From Tubiluchus corallicola (lineage: Eukaryota > Priapulida > Priapulimorpha > Priapulimorphida > Tubiluchidae), in contig JAQGDQ010000023.1 in NCBI GenBank assembly GCA_030141605.1, positions 186,001 through 250,000 of the forward strand: a DNA stretch of 64,000 nucleotides, in the 5' to 3' direction. Positions 34,901-41,669 of the stretch are shown here, piece by piece. The notes under the pieces are model-generated. The model did no database searches. It saw only the letters and a program-made list of their open reading frames with translations, and was not told the origin of the DNA. Made by a program: the position numbers and the translations under genes. Within the stretch, counting starts at the first letter, position 1; each line of letters starts with the position of its first letter.

Positions 34901-37151
34901 TAAACCTTCCAAAGGCCTTCAACCCATAATGGGTGGAACCAGCTTCCTTATTGGTCAAGTTATTCTGCGTCAGGTAAAGGTTTCTGTGAGTTCTTGCGAT
35001 GCAAACATTTCTTCATACTGTAGACATGACTACCATGAACAACCAACATCAGAAACTGCTAATTCTTGGCTATTTATGCCTATCAAGCTACTACGTGAAA
35101 ACAGCGGACATATTGTAAAATTACCCAGACACGAACAAGAATGCCGAAACAAACTATTGAAATTAGAAGCGGAAAAGTGGTTGGATGCACAAACGCAAAC
35201 TGTAATCGTTGAATTTTCTTTATACAATGCACCAACAAATCTTTTCAGTCGTGTTCTGCTTACAGTAGAGTTTCCTTCTGTTGGATCAGCATTTCCTCGT
35301 CCTGTTGTAGACTCCATGCATTTACACAAATACACGTCTCCAACTGATACCTTATTATGGGTCTGGGAGATGATATTTGTTTTCGTTGTTCTGTACAGCA
35401 TTAAGACTGAAATTTACAGAAGCCTGAAATATAGACGACGCTACCTTGAAAGCTTTTGGAACTACATACATGGGTTGTTCCTAGCTATGTCAATAATGTG
35501 GATGATTTGTTCAGTTTATAGGTTTTTCATAGTCTATGGCATTGTAGAAGCAATGAGAGTGACATACAGTGAGGTTTACATTGATTTGGGTTTTGCAATG
35601 ATGTGGGAAAGCATTATTAATACTATACTTGGCTCTATTATCTTTCTTTGGATAGTAAAAGCACTGCGCCTGTACCGCTACAACAACACAATCGCAAAGT
35701 TTGGCCACATCTATAAAGCTGGAGCAAAGGAAATTTCCATGTTCGCAGTTATGTTTGCTGTACTGATATCAGCATACAGTGTTCTGGGTGTACTTTGTTT
35801 TGGTACTTTCTCAACAAGTTTTCGCAACTTTGTGTCTGGCACGGGAAGCTTGATGGATCTAATAACAAGAAATCATGACATTAAAAAAAACATAGAACAG
35901 AAACATACTTTCACATCACTTTACATAATTAGTTTTCTTTTTCTAGTTTTTATGCTCTTAAATGCTTTTATGAAAGCCATATTAAATCTCAACTATGAAA
36001 ATTATCAAACACCTAGCAGAATACCACTCACATATAAAGAAATGGGTGTTATCATGTGGAATAGAATGATCGATCTGATTTTTGCTGTTTTCTGTGGTGC
36101 TGACGTTGAGGACGATGAAGATGAAGATGAGGGCGACCATAGTGGTAAAAGTAAGGAGGATATTCCTCTTCCTGCTGAACTGACATTAGCTGAGGTGCAG
36201 TACCAAGTGGATGAGCTTTTGATCAGAATGACGTCGATTACTGGTCACCAGCCAGTGACTCAACAAAACTCTCAACCAATGATTCAACAAGACGGCCAAC
36301 AGTCAGTGATTCATCGAGATTCTCAGCAGTCGGTGAATGAACAAGATACACTGACATACCTGAACAGATGTAGTACTGAAGATCCATGTAACCTGTTTCC
36401 TGATTTGAACCACTTTGCCGTTGAACAAAAAATTTCAAAGATAAGGCAACGCTTACTGTCTCACGATCGTGAGATTGCCGAGTACTTGTTGCAAAACGAC
36501 CCGGACAAAGACAGAGAAGTAACTGTGAGAAATCAGCTGGAATTTGAAATGCTGCATTTGCTTCGAGAACGACATGCACGCGCTTCCCAGCTCGACAGTT
36601 ACAGCATTAACAGTGATTGCTTGTATAACTATGATACCAGCTACAGTGGCAACAACAGTGAGGGCTACGGTGTTGATAACCACTTTGAATTTGTTCAAGA
36701 TGACATTGAGTTGCCAATAGAAATGAATTTGGATTTTTGTGCAAGTGACCTTGAGGATGATCTGTTTAGATCAATGAATCCACGCATTTGTGTGCGACAG
36801 AACAGTAGTATTTCGCTCAAATCACCTTCTTGTTCAAGTCACAGTCCCAAGTCGTCGAGTTCGCAGGAAAATTTTGAAGAACTGTATCAACCGTGTAAAA
36901 TGGCATCGCGGTTAATTGTCCCAAAATTTGACCAGGTGGATTCCACTTCGAGCTCTGATATTGAAGCGATGATGCAAGAAATGAGAGCTTCGTCTCATCA
37001 TCGTTTACGGAAAACAAAATCACGGGGAAAAGGAAAAGGCAAAAGTGCTAACTTACTTACGGAATCAGACTTTGCAGCTTTGACAACAAGTACTGTAGAG
37101 AGCGACGATCTTGTACAAGTGCCTCAAGAAATGGAGGAGTGTCGATTATAA
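5791..37151 (+). CDS. PKD1-like: Polycystin-1-like receptor, complete multi-exon gene
   Basis: Gene-level entry. Coding exons: 5791-5899, 6888-7068, 8663-8850, 9321-9640, 10281-10598, 12199-15285, 15867-16063, 17195-17567, 18870-19629, 19988-20448, 21201-21489, 22633-22939, 23311-25182, 26042-26249, 27077-27242, 28401-28665, 29107-29302, 29916-30103, 32786-32989, 34148-37151. Every junction matches in phase, giving 12,693 coding bases (4,230 residues), close to human polycystin-1 (about 4,300). Domain order: signal peptide, WSC, about 15 PKD repeats, REJ, GAIN/GPS, first membrane span, PLAT, further spans with a polycystin channel-like block, acidic tail. Polycystin-1 proteins are large membrane receptors that partner polycystin-2 channels, often on cilia or gametes; that role here is inferred from the family. 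Unlike vertebrate PKD1, no leucine-rich repeats or C-type lectin domain are seen. One in-frame oddity lies in the exon at 10281-10598. Confidence 0.9.
6888..8850 (+). CDS. PKD1-like: Polycystin-1-like exons 2-3: WSC domain
   Basis: Exon 2 is 6888-7068 and exon 3 is 8663-8850. Together with exon 1 they complete a WSC cysteine-rich domain (residues about 27-120): SCAKFCLNHNVEYAAVTG, INECSCVQ, DFCVQRCETP, LTCGGKDAWSVYLS. Cysteine spacing and the terminal C-G-G...S-V-Y signature fit WSC, also found near the N-terminus of vertebrate polycystin-1, where carbohydrate binding is proposed. The intron between them (7069-8662) carries a hAT-like transposon at 7218-7993. Exon 3 ends with NHSNTK and runs directly into the first PKD repeat. 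Confidence 0.8.
7218..7993. mobile_element. hAT-like element with perfect 17-bp terminal inverted repeats
   Basis: The left end CAGGGATGTTACCGAAA at 7218 is the exact reverse complement of the right end TTTCGGTAACATCCCTG finishing at 7993. CAGGG-type ends with ATG are typical of hAT DNA transposons. The 776-bp interior has no transposase frame and is full of TTTCGGTTT-like subterminal motifs, so it is non-autonomous. Flanks share a diverged CTATGT/CTACGT, possibly a decayed target duplication. It sits wholly inside intron 2 of the polycystin-1-like gene. Confidence 0.75.
9321..9640 (+). CDS. PKD1-like: Polycystin-1-like exon 4: first PKD repeat
   Basis: Exon 4 (residues about 160-266) begins after TTATAG and encodes TDVNFIWNFDNVE and then HAFALPGTYNITLSAGNG, the W-x-F-(D/G) strand and Y-N-(I/V)-T-(L/V)-x-x-x-N strand of a PKD immunoglobulin-like repeat. 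It ends in SNEE before GTAAGC, phase 0. A linker (EPSVLQLEINGTLADSPSC) follows the repeat. Confidence 0.8.
10281..10598 (+). CDS. PKD1-like: Polycystin-1-like exon 5: second PKD repeat, with an intron-like in-frame insert
   Basis: Begins after TTTGTAG; encodes ANVTFLWSFKSG ... FDTSGLHELTLSVSNIYG, a second PKD repeat, and ends with VEPHPELHIQ before GTATGA, joining VAVPRIL at 12199 in phase 0. Between RTFYI and VEPHPE lie 66 bases (10503-10568) encoding hydrophobic residues that do not look like PKD sequence. They start GTAAGT and are followed by a pyrimidine-rich ...AAATAG, like an intron, but removing GT...AG costs 67 bases and creates a stop at the junction. Either the exon is continuous as annotated or the assembly has a one-base error. 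Confidence 0.65.
10599..12198 (+). other. Intron 5 of the polycystin-1-like gene
   Basis: A 1.6-kb AT-rich intron from GTATGA to TTTTTAG. I see no coding exon, RNA gene or clearly bounded transposon in it. Confidence 0.5.
12199..15285 (+). CDS. PKD1-like: Polycystin-1-like exon 6: array of about eleven PKD repeats
   Basis: One 3,087-bp exon (1,029 codons, residues about 373-1401) entered after TTTTTAG in phase 0, so codon 12199 (GTG) is internal, not a start. It encodes about eleven tandem PKD repeats. Recurrent strands include LDIDYGDG, SFSWHFD, IFDWSFDDG, LTFEWDFG, VQFRFDYGDG, YDWSFGDE, each followed 25-40 residues on by a closing strand such as YNVSVEASN, YNITAFVFND, YTVSVYVTN, FNISVIASN, FRVTVLAYN. 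Many N-x-S/T sites suit an extracellular protein. PKD arrays in polycystin-1 are elastic mechanosensing rods; function here is inferred. It ends VVSSQ before GTAAAA. Fusion of so many repeats into one exon contrasts with the smaller exons around it. Confidence 0.92.
15867..17567 (+). CDS. PKD1-like: Polycystin-1-like exons 7-8: last two PKD repeats
   Basis: Exons 15867-16063 and 17195-17567 join in phase 2 (PG-R-YVVQV). The first repeat spans the junction: WYVWDMG ... YMFDQPGRYVVQVFAANN. The second is LSFIWDMGDGS ... YMFEKAGEYKVSVTASN. Exon 8 ends LLMHIV before GTGAGT. Introns of 581 bp (15286-15866) and 1.1 kb (16064-17194) hold nothing I can identify. Confidence 0.88.
17823..18311. mobile_element. 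Foldback (long inverted-repeat) element in intron 8
   Basis: The stretch 17823-17910 (AACATGGTGTTTATTAG..., GTCATTTTCAATGCTAGAATC) reappears as its reverse complement at about 18232-18311, and the inner arms at about 18041-18105 and 18130-18191 (TCACAAAAGTGAAATTAAAT against its complement, TTCTCACATAAAGAAAACT) are nearly perfect. The left arm is interrupted by TA and TTTA simple repeats at 17918-17960. The result is a roughly 490-bp hairpin-forming element with no coding capacity, best explained as a foldback or MITE-type DNA transposon. Confidence 0.7.
18779..18846. repeat. TA/TG microsatellite
   Basis: An alternating TATA/TGTG run including about eight TG and more than ten TA units lies just upstream of the acceptor of exon 9 (18870). 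It may lengthen or shorten the intron between individuals. Confidence 0.8.
18870..19629 (+). CDS. PKD1-like: Polycystin-1-like exon 9: REJ region, N-terminal part
   Basis: Entered after TTTTGTAG in phase 0 (FERSSDIVLEPVILINC). Contains the REJ core: ITGGKQRVISNQDVLKLDA, SFDPDYPANHSFIYKWSCQP, as in receptor-for-egg-jelly and polycystin-1 proteins, where I-x-G-G-x-x-R and L-D-x-x-x-S-x-D-P-D and Y-x-W-x-C recur. Residues about 1592-1844. A C-x-x-C-E...C-P-N-C cluster near the end may form disulfides. Ends at 19629 in phase 1 before GTAGAG. Confidence 0.85.
19869..19942. repeat. TA-rich microsatellite
   Basis: Runs of TATA and ATAATC-type imperfect repeats occupy the short intron between exons 9 and 10, about 45 bases before the acceptor at 19987. 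Confidence 0.75.
19988..22939 (+). CDS. PKD1-like: Polycystin-1-like exons 10-12: Ser/Thr-rich, disordered insert
   Basis: Exons 19988-20448, 21201-21489 and 22633-22939 join in phases 0 and 1. Exon 10 (residues 1845-1998) is Ser/Thr-rich (LLVTSTTSTQSSVLEST, SSTVRQSSMTATSQSPST), a mucin-like stretch likely O-glycosylated. Exon 11 is Gly/Pro/Asp-rich and carries the basic cluster FRRKRES at 21300-21320, a furin-type R-x-K-R site at residues about 2033-2036. Exon 12 is acidic and Ser/Gly-rich (SASEGEGSGREDGGDNDTSQ). This insert separates the REJ core (exon 9) from the REJ C-terminal part (exon 13). Introns of 752 and 1,143 bp contain transposon remnants. Confidence 0.78.
20640..21003. mobile_element. 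hAT-like fragment, sister copy of 41670-42740
   Basis: TTTTTGCCTGTCAATAATGG and GAATCATGCTGACTC resemble TTTTGCCTGGCAATAATGG and GAATCATACTGATGC near 41780. Both copies end with TATCGTATC-rich DNA and ACATCCCTA, the reverse complement of the TAGGGATGT hAT terminus. The left terminus of this copy is not clear. It lies in the intron between exons 10 and 11 of the polycystin-1-like gene. Confidence 0.55.
22160..22606. mobile_element. Probable short hAT-type MITE
   Basis: The left end TAGTGATGGGCGATTA and the right end CTCCCCTCACTA (reverse complement TAGTGAGGGGAG) form imperfect inverted repeats about 450 bp apart, with AATCG/GATTAAT motifs just inside each end. There is no transposase frame. 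It sits immediately before exon 12 of the polycystin-1-like gene. Confidence 0.45.
23311..25182 (+). CDS. PKD1-like: Polycystin-1-like exon 13: REJ C-terminal part, GAIN and GPS
   Basis: Entered after CGTTCCTAG in phase 2. Residues about 2197-2820. The first part has a fibronectin-III-like stretch (GPASGRCTLKPEFGTELET, MEWKD, LWYEVSYKL) matching the REJ C-terminus of polycystin-1. A helical GAIN-like stretch follows (residues about 2350-2480), then beta-rich sequence, and the GPS motif with CLYFDNALQEWTDTGC and HCSCNHLTAFG. Autoproteolysis would fall between Leu2797 and Thr2798, the canonical H-L/T site. It ends after SVEIPSM in a hydrophobic turn leading to the first membrane span in exon 14. 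The gene product is therefore likely cleaved into extracellular and membrane parts that stay associated. Confidence 0.9.
25793..25990. mobile_element. pogo/Tigger-like MITE with TA target duplication
   Basis: The left end CGGTCAAACCTCTTTATA and the right end TATAATGAGGGTTGACTG are imperfect inverted complements, and each is flanked by TA (25791-25792 and 25991-25992). Internal GGCGTTAT motifs repeat in both halves. TCAAACCTC-type ends with TA duplications are typical of pogo/Tigger mariner-superfamily elements. The 198-bp element has no coding capacity and lies in intron 13, 51 bp before exon 14. Confidence 0.7.
26042..28665 (+). CDS. PKD1-like: Polycystin-1-like exons 14-16: first membrane span and PLAT domain
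   Basis: Exons 26042-26249, 27077-27242 and 28401-28665. Exon 14 encodes SLLIAAAVCFGVAFVACVH, the first membrane span after the GPS, then YRIVIETGSRKGAGTTAKV, the first strand of a PLAT/LH2 domain. Exon 15 continues VSLILHGEKG ... TPYSLGRIWKVQLWHNNAG and exon 16 WYLSRVIVEDL, WFAVEENDGKVEREI, completing PLAT (residues about 2870-2985). PLAT is a cytosolic lipid- and protein-binding beta-sandwich, placed after TM1 in all polycystin-1 family members. Exon 16 ends FTRIQR in phase 2 at a GC donor. Confidence 0.9.
26629..26669. repeat. Short degenerate TTAGGG-like repeat
   Basis: GGTTAGAG, TTAGGGTT, GGGGTAGGG, TTAAGG and TTAGGGTA occur head to tail within about 40 bases in intron 14. It resembles an interstitial telomeric repeat but is too short and degenerate to mark a former chromosome end. 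Confidence 0.45.
28666..29106 (+). other. GC-AG intron in the polycystin-1-like gene
   Basis: The exon 16 boundary reads CAAAG followed by GCAAGT, the consensus of the minor GC-AG intron class, and the acceptor is TTATCTAG at 29106. The join (ag|a, FTRIQ-R-LSCC) keeps frame and matches the polycystin-1 family pattern of a basic RIQR before the next membrane span. A TA microsatellite at 28679-28695 lies just inside the donor. Confidence 0.75.
29107..32989 (+). CDS. PKD1-like: Polycystin-1-like exons 17-19: two membrane spans and cytosolic linker
   Basis: Exons 29107-29302, 29916-30103 and 32786-32989. Exon 17 encodes CCLVLFLSYMCLTAVWYNYH and AVLVGLIIAVTCLPVNLILQ, the second and third spans. 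Exons 18 and 19 encode a polar cytosolic loop (PLQMPRRKQVPADAG; a Leu-rich stretch WSTLQELAQRLY; and SFDSSSP-type Ser/acidic sequence, EEESGFEDCASLPDS). Exon 18 ends CATGG before GTGAAT and joins exon 19 in phase 2 (His-Gly-Gln). The 2.7-kb intron between exons 18 and 19 holds a pentanucleotide repeat, a reversed LINE and a Tigger-like element. Confidence 0.82.
30126..30245. repeat. ATGAG/GTGAG pentanucleotide array, 24 units
   Basis: Twenty-four contiguous 5-bp units: 8 ATGAG, 6 GTGAG, 1 ATGAG, 3 GTGAG, 6 ATGAG. The ordered blocks of the A/G variant suggest spread by slippage or unequal exchange. Read on the minus strand it is a (CTCAT)n tail at the 3' end of the adjoining LINE, 23 bp into intron 18 of the polycystin-1-like gene. 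Confidence 0.9.
30246..31680 (-). mobile_element. CR1-like LINE fragment (reverse transcriptase, 5'-truncated)
   Basis: On the minus strand, 31667-31284 encodes reverse-transcriptase motifs: ILMDLSKAFDCLLHNLL, KGIPQVSLTGPVLF, NDI, YADDNAVSYSS. After a frame break, 31291-30518 continues with the thumb and C-terminal region (VDWFASNQMEANPGKFQ, LLGANIDYRLNFDSHI, RALRLVYNDFESTYENLL, YGATLWNELPNCL). This is the usual layout of CR1/Jockey-type LINEs. Endonuclease and ORF1 are missing, so it is 5'-truncated. The 3' end is followed by the (CTCAT)n array. Inserted antisense in the polycystin-1-like intron. Confidence 0.85.
32010..32729. mobile_element. pogo/Tigger-like element, non-coding
   Basis: Left end AGTCCTCGCTTAACGA and right end TCGCTAAGCAAGGACT are inverted complements with two mismatches, flanked by TA on both sides (32008-32009, 32730-32731). 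The subterminal repeats also match (TTTCGTTTTAACGA against TCGTTTAATGACG-type sequence). About 720 bp with no transposase frame. Lies in intron 18 of the polycystin-1-like gene, 56 bp before exon 19. Confidence 0.65.
34148..37151 (+). CDS. PKD1-like: Polycystin-1-like last exon: channel-like membrane block and tail
   Basis: Entered after TTTTCAG in phase 2 (R-KLSYIKS); 1,001 residues, stop TAA at 37149. Membrane spans are visible at CIIIPWVLCFALACAAGYFT, ALLSSIFIVQPFLITLFAIY and YCALLLLLLLLAF. Then an extracellular polycystin loop, then the six-span-like block starting at LLWVWEMIFVFVVLYSI and ending LFLVFMLLNAFMKAILNLNY (residues about 3630-3850). The stretch before the last span (FRNFVSGTGSLMDL) lacks the Leu-Gly-Asp filter of polycystin-2, as in polycystin-1 of other animals. 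The tail has an acidic run (DVEDDEDEDEGD), a short predicted coiled coil (LAEVQYQVDELLIRMTS), Gln-rich repeats and a basic C-terminal patch (RKTKSRGKGKGK). Confidence 0.93.
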
Positions 37152-39310
37152 CTGACATTGAAACGATGCTTCTCATTATTTGAATTTGAAATTTATCTGT
37201 ACTCATCATTGCTGTTTGCTAAACAGTAAATTCTTTATTGATGAGTCGTGATTATCAGCAATCTCCGATCAAAGATCAGGATGAATCTCTTTTCATATCA
37301 ATTCCTACTTCTCTTAGACTGTTTAGAGTAGTTTGCTGGTCTTAGTAGTAAATTGTCAATAATGACTGCAACGTGAGCACGTCACATTTGAAAATTTTAC
37401 AGATTCTTTCATGGCAACGAGTAAATGTTGACTGGATTAAATATCAGCATTTCTAGCTTGTTTTAATTTCGTTGAGTGTGCATTTTTACACGCATGTAAA
37501 CATTAATTTTATCTTGTCTATCAAAGCACACAAAACAGTTGGACATTGTTGCACTTTTGTCAGTAGATAGAAATTACCAATAAGCAAAATAGAGCAGATT
37601 AGTAGAAAAATGATAATTATTAATGACTAACAGTGCACTTCATATTTTATGTTATAATCATGCACTGAGTAAGATTTAACGAGTACAGTAGTATGTTTTC
37701 ATACGGTTTGGATATTATGTGTATTTTGCCAACAAACTGTGGTGCTCTTACAATTTTTGTATCCAGTTTTTGTTTTTAATAGCACAAAAATAACTATTTT
37801 ATCAATTATGATATCATGTCAGACTGTAGCATATGAAAATAGTTTACATATAACAGAAACATTTACTTAGTATTTGATCTCATTCATCTCATATATGTAA
37901 TATGTAGTGTACTCAAATATTCGTCTCTTAATTGTGATGAAATGATTGTGATTAAAACATATGCTACACAGTCACACGTTTAAATAGTTGTTTAAAGGTT
38001 ATCGACTCATTTCACAATATTCTATACACCCACTGTGCATACTCAAATATTATTTGTTAAAAAAGTGTTAAAAATGTTAACATGAAAACAATATACATGC
38101 ATATGAATTACCCAGCTCACTATGCCAATGGTTTGAAACTGTCTCAAGTTATTTCATAACCTTTTCCCCTAAACTTCACAGCATTTTAAATTACGGATTT
38201 TTAAATTTGAAGTTGTACAGTTTAACGTGCACAGCGTTTTGAGACTATTGAAAATTGGGTTGTTTTCTGCATTAAAGAATAAATGAGATTATGTACAGAT
38301 GTATTCTATTAAATGTCGTGTAGTTTCTAGCTTTAATTTTCTGATGTTTATAATATAGTGTCTGAATATTATTTTTGCACTTACTTTCTACGTATCTGTG
38401 TTATGTAAAAGGCAGTACTATACTATATCGACAAGTTTCATCAGTTTTTGCATTTTTTCATGCAAATCTTTTGTTTACTTGGGAGTGCTAGTACATTTGG
38501 AGTATGTTTGAAAATATGATTATGACAATCATTGCCATGGCTTGATACTAATAGCTGTTTTTAGCTTATTTTGTTTTTGAGCCATTTCGTGTGTCAATCA
38601 CTTTTTATCAAATAGCGAATCTTGTGTTAGTTACTTTCGCTTTACATGCTAGCAGTTTAGATGTTAAAATTTTTATGATATGTATATTTTGCTACAAGTT
38701 TAACTGTTTGTTGTTTTATACATTTTATAGAGAAAGATATTGTTAAACCTTACAATGTTTAACTGTATGCTGCATATCAAACGTGCTTATAATGGGCCTA
38801 ATTGCTATTTTGATAACTTTTTAGAGATATGATATTTTTACTGCTTTTGTCAAAATTCTGTAGATAGCTTTTTGTATTTAACAATTTTGATAGTAACACA
38901 AACATTAAGTACAAATTGAAAGTATCGTTACAAGCGTTGCAATATGTGTAAGAGATTGTTTCTAGTATTCCATTGAGATGAACCTGCTACTGCAACCATT
39001 ATTGTTTCACATTAAGTGTACTGAATACTGAATGAGCTGAGAAATTTTGAAAACTAAGTATTTTTTATAACTGCAGGATATCACCTTTGCTGTGAACATT
39101 TTCTTGTTGTGACTAGCCTTCACTTCTATAATATGCAGAGTAATGTCTAAATGATGTAAGCATACACATTTTTTGGCATATAGCAAGTACAGGGTATCAT
39201 TTGCTATTTTTCAAACCACTCTCTGGATACAGAATGTGGGTAGATTATTAAATTTGATTCCGATCAAATACTTGAATCAGGTAGAGAAAAAATGCAATAA
39301 AAAATAATAT
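37152..39310 (+). other. Probable 3' untranslated region of the polycystin-1-like gene
   Basis: No coding sequence is visible. Possible poly(A) signals AATAAA occur at 38278 and 39296. Which is used cannot be told from sequence alone. Confidence 0.45.
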
Positions 39311-40733
39311 GATTAATCTTTTACAGTGTTTTTTCTTCAGTTGTCTCTGTTTTTGCATTATTGCAAAATTACAAATCAAAGCTTGTTATATTAACATGAC
39401 ACATGAAACTCGGATTCTGTCTAGTTCAGGCTGTAACAACTATATCAAGACAAAGAACTTTCCAGACAACTAGATCAAGTCTGAGCCATTACATAAAGAC
39501 ATTACGAAGTTAGTAAGTGCGGAAATTATCAGTTGTTTGACATTTCCACCCAACGACCATGAGGACCCGATGTGAAATACTAATGATGTATAAGGTCACT
39601 GCATTATAATTATATACTTAGCCACACTGACAGCCAGTATCAAGCATTCAGTAGCACAGGCTGCATGCTATGTTGATGGTGGTGGCAGGAACAGAACCTT
39701 GAGTTACTTCCCGTTTCCAAACAGAATGTGTTGTACGAGTTAATCAGTGCTACCACTTTTTTAATCTAACACAGTTATTAACGGACAACACTGGTCTTCA
39801 GCAAAATCTTATTATGCTGAAATCAGTCTAGTTACTCTTGTATCTTTACTAATGGGAGAAGTACAAATGACTAGTGACTTGCACAGTACAGATTATTAAT
39901 TCAATGAAGAAAATCATGGCACTAATTGACCAACACTCAAACATTTTATTATTTAATACTAATTGCAGTATTTCTTATTTTTAAATATTAACTTAGAGGC
40001 TTATTTATAACAGTGACTAGATGACCTTTTTTTGGTCTTCCCCTGTCCCACTTCATAATATTACACTAACGTTTGGGTGATTATGATGATGGGGAATTAT
40101 GTGTCTTGTGCTACTCATATTTTGCTACTTTGAAATTTGACATATTATACAGCGTAAATGCAGGACATTGACAATAAACTGCAAACTCAGCATATTTTAC
40201 ATTCATTGCTCTAGTTTTCTATAGTTTTGCTAATTGGATACTGTGTGTCATTTCTGTGCAACACATATGCAAAAGTAAGTATTGTTACCCATCCACAAGT
40301 TAATACGGCTATGAGCATGTAAAGTTGAAAAATAAAGAGAACTCAACTTCTAAGGTGAAATTACCTTGATCAATTAGTTAAGCAACAATTTTCCAGGTAT
40401 TTGAGACCAGAGATTATTTTTAATTATGGTCTAAAGGTGTCAATTATTTTGCTTGTTAAACATTTGATACCAAATAAAATAAATTAGATTTATAATAAAT
40501 AACACATTTTCATAGAAAACCTTTTCACTAAATTTAACCAATTCTAACTCAGAAAAATTTTAGAGTTAGTCATTACCACTAAAAATGTATTACTGTTTAT
40601 CAGCCAGATAAAACGATAAAAAAGTTGACAAGTTGCTATTCAAGTGCTATCTTACAGAACCAAACCATGTTCTACTGCAACAGTGGTGTTCTTATGTACA
40701 CCGCTTATTGATTTGAGTAACATTTATGGACAT
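39311..40733. other. Intergenic spacer between convergent genes
   Basis: AT-rich DNA between the plus-strand polycystin-1-like gene and the minus-strand MTRFR gene; it likely holds the 3' ends of both. No gene or bounded repeat was recognised. Confidence 0.4.
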
Positions 40734-41345
40734 TCATTGTTCGTTACTCTCTTTGAAAGCCAGTTTTCTTTTCAACAATAATTTTGACTTCCTCTTTTTT
40801 TCTAGACGTTTCTTAACATAAAGCTGCTTTTTCCTTGCAGTTTCACTTTGCTCTCCATTATAAAAAACATCGAGTTTTTCCAACAGCAGCTTGCGCGCCA
40901 TTTTTCTGTTTTGATCGAGAGAACGTGTCATGTGACATTTCACAACAATTCCACTGGGCTGGTGTTTCAGAACGACACAATTTGATGTTTTGTTAGTCGC
41001 CTGACCACCAGGACCAAATCCTTTCACAAATTTTTCTTCGAGATCGTCTTCCTTCACTATTGGAGAAATGTATTCCATATATGAAGTATGTTTGTGTCTT
41101 TGGGGTTGCTTTGCTTGAAAGCCACAGCCAAAATTTTGACCAAGGAAACCGCCTGTGTATTGAGAAAAACATGTTTTTCCCGAGAAGGCACTTGTCACTT
41201 TTCTGCAAGAACGTATCAAGAACAGCAAAGCTTGAAATTTATTAACAATGCCATAACGACCAATATCAGTTCTATCAAAGTGCAGCTGGGACACCGAGAA
41301 ATGAATTCTTAAAGTTGCTAACACGCAATTGCGACATACATTCAT
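40734..41345 (-). CDS. MTRFR: Mitochondrial translation release factor in rescue
   Basis: A single-exon frame of 203 residues. The core [20 protein letters not shown] and [18 protein letters not shown], with the catalytic GGQ, then [16 protein letters not shown] and a long basic tail ([19 protein letters not shown]), match human MTRFR (C12orf65) nearly residue for residue. The protein rescues stalled mitochondrial ribosomes: GGQ triggers peptidyl-tRNA hydrolysis or peptide release, and the basic tail enters the ribosome. The N-terminal 90 residues ([20 protein letters not shown]...) are Arg/Ser/hydrophobic with few acidic residues, fitting a mitochondrial presequence. I chose the first ATG because it gives that presequence; an internal start at Met 89 (YMEYISPIV) would lose it. 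Lack of introns stands out against the split neighbours. Confidence 0.93.
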   Translation of the reverse strand: MNVCRNCVLATLRIHFSVSQLHFDRTDIGRYGIVNKFQALLFLIRSCRKVTSAFSGKTCFSQYTGGFLGQNFGCGFQAKQPQRHKHTSYMEYISPIVKEDDLEEKFVKGFGPGGQATNKTSNCVVLKHQPSGIVVKCHMTRSLDQNRKMARKLLLEKLDVFYNGEQSETARKKQLYVKKRLEKKRKSKLLLKRKLAFKESNEQ

Positions 41346-41669
41346 TTTTCGTGCTTAACAGAATTGCTCGGCAGACTTAATACAAATCCTCCTCAATAGA
41401 GTTATTTATGATTGCTGTGGCACGGTTGTTCAAAAGATTCAATCTTTATGTATGACAGCACAAAGCAGTCTTGGAATAGTGAGGTTACACACGTAACAGT
41501 ATCTTGGCTATCTCACCACTGGTATGTCCTTTTCCCACAGGTTAGATACCTTAAAAACAACAAAGTTATCATAAGTTATGAATTATCATATTGATACTAT
41601 ATCACGTATCAAAATTATCCATATCAATACGAAAAATTCACTTTTATCGTTATCGTATCAATAATATTA

